From a virus: DNA of 58,274 nucleotides. Both the position numbers and the translations under genes were made by a program. This document shows, piece after piece, positions 55,969 to 58,274 of this stretch (position 1 is the stretch's first letter; every line of letters starts with the position of its first letter). The stretch lies in IMG/VR virus record IMGVR_UViG_3300030294_000040, positions 1 through 58,274 of that record; one strand, 5' to 3'. Below the pieces are notes generated by a model. It was not told the DNA's origin. It made no database searches and was given only the letters and a program-made list of their open reading frames with translations.

Positions 55969-56707
55969 TATCACTTTCTCCACTATTATCTGAGGGAGTG
56001 TAAACAAATACTCCCTTATTTTCATTGTATAAACTACTATCGTAATTAGGATTGTTCTTTAAGTTCCATTCATGAATTTGCTTATCTGTAAGAATGGGAG
56101 TAGGAGCCTCTACAGTAGAAGCCTTAGAAATAGGCCTAGCGGCTACAACAGCTTTAGAAGGCTCTACAACCTCAGAAGCAATTTTGGTATCACTGGCGGT
56201 AGGAACAACTATATCGGCCTCAGTAGCCTTCTGAGGGGCTACAATCGCCACTACAGGAGAATCTTCTGTATTATCCGTAGCTGAAGCATTTAAAATGGCC
56301 TTAGTCTGCTCCATAAGCTTTGCCTGATTGGCTAAGCTTTCTTCTTTAGAACTTCCTAACGTATCATCCTTAGATGTAGGAGTACTATCTGCTGTAAGAC
56401 CAAAAGCAAGTCCTACAGGACCAGCTAATGTCTTCAAGAACTTAAGGGCCAATGCCCTGCCCCCAGTCTTAGACAAATGATCAAGTATTTCTCCTGCTGT
56501 AGATTCATCTTCACTTGACATATCTGGGTGCAAAGAATCCCCAGAAAAATCTCCCCCTCCAACATATTTAGCTTTAGAGGCTGCGTCCTCTAGTAGAGGA
56601 ACCTTAACACTCTCATCATGAAGACTATCCCCATTAATAGTCTCCCCATAACCCTTTGAAGGAACATTCCTAGAAGGGCCTGCCCTCTCAATTAAACTCT
56701 TTGCCAC
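55961..56707 (-). CDS. Protein of unknown function, 248 aa (GTG start)
   Basis: The start is GTG with AAGGAG at good spacing. It begins VAKSLIERAGPSRNVPSKGY-like, with an acidic serine-rich N-terminus, a helical alanine region near residues 75-110, and a long T/A/E/V-rich linker before IHEWNLKNNPNYDSS. Position with packaging genes suggests a head or packaging accessory. No family recognised. Confidence 0.6.
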   Translation of the reverse strand: MAKSLIERAGPSRNVPSKGYGETINGDSLHDESVKVPLLEDAASKAKYVGGGDFSGDSLHPDMSSEDESTAGEILDHLSKTGGRALALKFLKTLAGPVGLAFGLTADSTPTSKDDTLGSSKEESLANQAKLMEQTKAILNASATDNTEDSPVVAIVAPQKATEADIVVPTASDTKIASEVVEPSKAVVAARPISKASTVEAPTPILTDKQIHEWNLKNNPNYDSSLYNENKGVFVYTPSDNSGESDNG

Positions 56708-56874
56708 TCTCTTCTCCTTAATGTGGGATTGGAACTTATAAACAAATCTTCATTAAACTCAATTTGCTTCTCTTGTTCCCTAAGTCGTTTTGTAAGCTGT
56801 CTCTTTTTGAGGGCAAGCTTTTTGCTCCCTAATGTGTTTTCTTTACGGAGCATATCCTTATAAGTTTTAGACAT
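56692..56874 (-). CDS. Small charged coiled-coil protein, 60 aa
   Basis: Highly basic and helical (KKLALKKRQLTKRLREQEKQ). It overlaps the next gene by 16 bases. AGGAATT precedes its start. Function unknown. Confidence 0.5.
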   Translation of the reverse strand: MSKTYKDMLRKENTLGSKKLALKKRQLTKRLREQEKQIEFNEDLFISSNPTLRRREWQRV

Positions 56875-56885
56875 AATTCCTCTTA

Positions 56886-57152
56886 TTACAACTTTTTAAT
56901 ACAGTGATTTAGCTTAGGGCAATTTATCTTATACTTCCTAGCATACCAAGAAGGAATGCCGTAAAAGGAAGCAGGAAGAAGCCCTTCTTCATACAATAAA
57001 TTTTCTACTTTCATTACTGGCATATCTATACCAAATTTATCTTTTATGTGAGCCTTAATATAAAAGGAAAAAGAAATGGGAATATAAATATTGGGGGAGA
57101 TGCTGTCTGTATTACGAAGAGATTCATAAAGGTCTGCTAAGAGGTCCTTCAT
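56886..57152 (-). CDS. Protein of unknown function, 88 aa
   Basis: The body contains NIYIPISFSFYIKAHIKDKF, VENLLYEEGLLPASFYGIPS and a C-terminal cysteine pair region. Near the start of the leftward arm, so it may be expressed early. No family recognised. Confidence 0.55.
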   Translation of the reverse strand: MKDLLADLYESLRNTDSISPNIYIPISFSFYIKAHIKDKFGIDMPVMKVENLLYEEGLLPASFYGIPSWYARKYKINCPKLNHCIKKL

Positions 57153-57171
57153 TTAAAATTAGAATTCATAA

Positions 57172-57417
57172 TTATTCCTTGTCATAAGTTAAATAGAAAA
57201 TAGTAGCTGCACAAGGATAGCATTCCCCTTTAATGCCCATAATAATAAAATCACCAATATGACATTCCATTGTTCCTTCTAATGTATCTATATAACAACT
57301 CCCCATAAACTCTTGTTTGCTAATTTGCCTTTGAAACTTACTAGGGAGGTCTAATACATTTCCTGTATATTGATATGCTTCAATTACTACAGGTTTCTTT
57401 CTATATAAATTATTCAT
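57172..57417 (-). CDS. PGDYG-like small phage protein, 81 aa
   Basis: YRKKPVVIEAYQYTG at the N-terminus and HIGDFIIMGIKGECYPC at the C-terminus follow the pattern of a widespread small phage family in which KPVxVEAxQ precedes GDxIxxGxxGExYPC. Biochemical role unknown. It overlaps the upstream gene by eight bases. Confidence 0.7.
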   Translation of the reverse strand: MNNLYRKKPVVIEAYQYTGNVLDLPSKFQRQISKQEFMGSCYIDTLEGTMECHIGDFIIMGIKGECYPCAATIFYLTYDKE

Positions 57418-57658
57418 TTCTACACCATAATCTTTCTTTAATGCTATCTACTGCTATAGAGAACATACCTAATGTCTCAAATAGATTTATGTCTCCAGAG
57501 GAATTCTCATACCACCTATTCTTGAAATTACCTTTAGCAATTATGACATACCCTTCTATATCTCCTTGCTTCGTAAGTTCTAAGGTATGCTCAAGAGAAT
57601 GTATAATATCTGCGTTAATATTATTTTCTGCTATATAAAGAGGAATTGTATTATTCAT
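57410..57658 (-). CDS. First gene of the leftward arm, unknown function, 82 aa
   Basis: It contains ADIIHSLEHTLELTKQGDIE, GYVIIAKGNFKNRWYENSSG and LFETLGMFSIAVDSIKERLW, a pattern common to small phage proteins that follow regulatory regions. The first leftward gene next to the control region, so it is probably expressed early. Function unknown. Confidence 0.6.
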   Translation of the reverse strand: MNNTIPLYIAENNINADIIHSLEHTLELTKQGDIEGYVIIAKGNFKNRWYENSSGDINLFETLGMFSIAVDSIKERLWCRNE

Positions 57659-57714
57659 ATTATTTTCTCAATATGTATGTGTGTTACGAAAGTATATATA
57701 AGAATTTTTATAAG

Positions 57715-57757
57715 GGAATATAAGCATTCCTCATATATTTGCCATTCGAAGAATGTA
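57715..57757 (-). repeat. Inverted-pair leader block, - copy
   Basis: The reverse complement reads TACATTCTTCGAATG, then about 18 extra bases, then CTTATATTCC, matching 194-230. It lies 57 bases upstream of the first leftward gene. Confidence 0.6.
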
Positions 57758-58062
57758 TGTTACATTAGATGTATTAGAATTTTTAGGTAGGAGAAGCTAT
57801 CTAGTTAGCAGCTCCTATATAACTAGGTACTAAAAAAAGTGCCCTAGTTAACACCCTCCAATGAAAATAAATATTTATTCTAGGTGACAAGAGTCTAAAT
57901 GAAATTTTATATTGGGGGTATATACGGCCACCCACTATACCCCTTTGGCCCATGCCCGGCTGCCACAGAAATATAAAAGCCATCTCCTATATACTATGGC
58001 ATATACACTAGGCAGCCAAGATAATTTCCTAAAACTACAAGCATTCCCTGTGTTTAATGAAG

Positions 58063-58082
58063 GCATACTATATGTAGTATGC
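58063..58082. promoter_or_regulatory. 20-bp perfect palindrome (operator or hairpin)
   Basis: GCATACTA and TAGTATGC form an 8-bp perfect stem around TATG. It lies in the non-coding control region, so it may be a protein-binding site or transcript hairpin. Confidence 0.4.
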
Positions 58083-58147
58083 TGTAGTAACGCATATGTA
58101 TTGTCCTAGGAGAAGCCAAAAGAGAACCCTAACGTATGCTCAAGGGG

Positions 58148-58274
58148 AGAATATAGGAATGCTTATGTTACGAATCTGGGGAGAGACTAGAAATAATGAT
58201 AAAGCATACACTACACTATACTATATTACACATCCACATATACACAATGCCATTCCTGAATGCTTCCGTAGAAT
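58148..58274. repeat. Terminal direct repeat, right copy
   Basis: Identical to 1-127; see the left copy. Joining the two gives an unbroken control region across the circle junction. Confidence 0.95.

Larger units (their letters stand above)
57659..58147. other. Control region, left half: no gene seen
   Basis: About 490 bases without a convincing gene. It contains the inverted leader block 57715-57757, three CTAGTTA-type copies between 57800 and 57850, and an AACACC-N5-ATGAAAATAAAT-like element near 57850 that is also present near 530. A perfect 8-bp palindrome lies at 58063-58082. I found no strong sigma70 promoter on the - strand. Confidence 0.5.

Noticed and set aside
58-58147. Strong leftward sigma70 promoter before 57658
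   Set aside because: The best candidate (TTGTCA near 57890 with TATTTT at 15-base spacing) is too weak to list.
1-58274. CRISPR array or integration module
   Set aside because: No regularly spaced repeats, integrase, excisionase or lysogeny repressor were seen. Short repeats in the control region are irregular.

Overview
This window looks like a complete genome of a tailed, lytic, podovirus-type phage. The first 127 bases recur exactly as the last 127 (1-127 = 58148-58274). A length of exactly 127 suggests an assembler k-mer overlap, so the molecule is probably a circular or circularly permuted genome of about 58,147 bp. The gene set recalls phiEco32-like phages: a phage ECF-type sigma factor, two COOH-NH2 ligases with an ATP-grasp enzyme and glutamine amidotransferases, a T7-type primase-helicase, a PolA-type polymerase, and a short-tailed virion with portal, adaptor, DNA-stabilisation-like protein and fibre or spike proteins. 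Two spanin-like proteins, one with a lipobox, and a pesticin-like lysozyme point to a Gram-negative host. The host cannot be named from the sequence. I see no integrase, repressor or phage RNA polymerase.

Layout. A control region of about 1.1 kb spans the circle junction (57659-58274 plus 1-628). From it the genome reads outward in two arms. The rightward arm (+ strand, about 0.6-30.9 kb) carries early and metabolic genes. The leftward arm (- strand, 57.7 down to 31.0 kb) carries packaging, head, tail, internal virion and lysis genes. The arms converge on a bidirectional terminator at 30943-30975.

Rightward arm. 0.6-1.5 kb holds small early genes. 1.7-2.7 kb is almost free of genes and is full of strong hairpins, with a consensus promoter at 1984-2012: a large structured non-coding RNA. 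3.0-3.7 kb is one GC-rich gene between two terminators. 3.9-10 kb holds about 30 small genes, a second structured RNA (about 5.5-5.8 kb) and four tRNAs (Thr-TGT, Leu-TAA, Arg-TCT, Ile-TAT). All four read A-ending codons, which suits the AT-rich genome. 10.05-17.4 kb is an amidoligase, ATP-grasp and glutamine amidotransferase island. In it the class II amidotransferase appears to start at an AUU codon. 17.5-30.9 kb is replication and nucleotide metabolism: primase-helicase (split inside its Walker A motif by a group I intron with an HNH endonuclease), sigma factor, DNA polymerase, a dATP/dGTP diphosphohydrolase-like protein, an HD phosphohydrolase, SSB-like protein, 5'-3' exonuclease, HNH nuclease, a 3'-5' exonuclease with zinc ribbon, a B12-dependent ribonucleotide reductase and a MazG-like protein.

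Leftward arm. Small basic proteins and terminase small subunit come first, then a terminase large subunit carrying a 357-residue LAGLIDADG intein. Next is the portal, whose low-complexity 3' end is overprinted by a small gene. Scaffold, major capsid and decoration proteins follow and end at a terminator. Then come tail adaptor, an SGNH-esterase tail protein, a stabilisation-like protein, a tail fibre, large low-complexity internal virion proteins, and a lysis cassette (pesticin-like lysozyme, membrane proteins, overlapping Rz/Rz1-like spanins). The host sigma70-like promoters seen in the control region and at the RNA locus would start early transcription. The phage sigma factor would be expected to turn on the leftward late arm, but I could not define its promoter motif.
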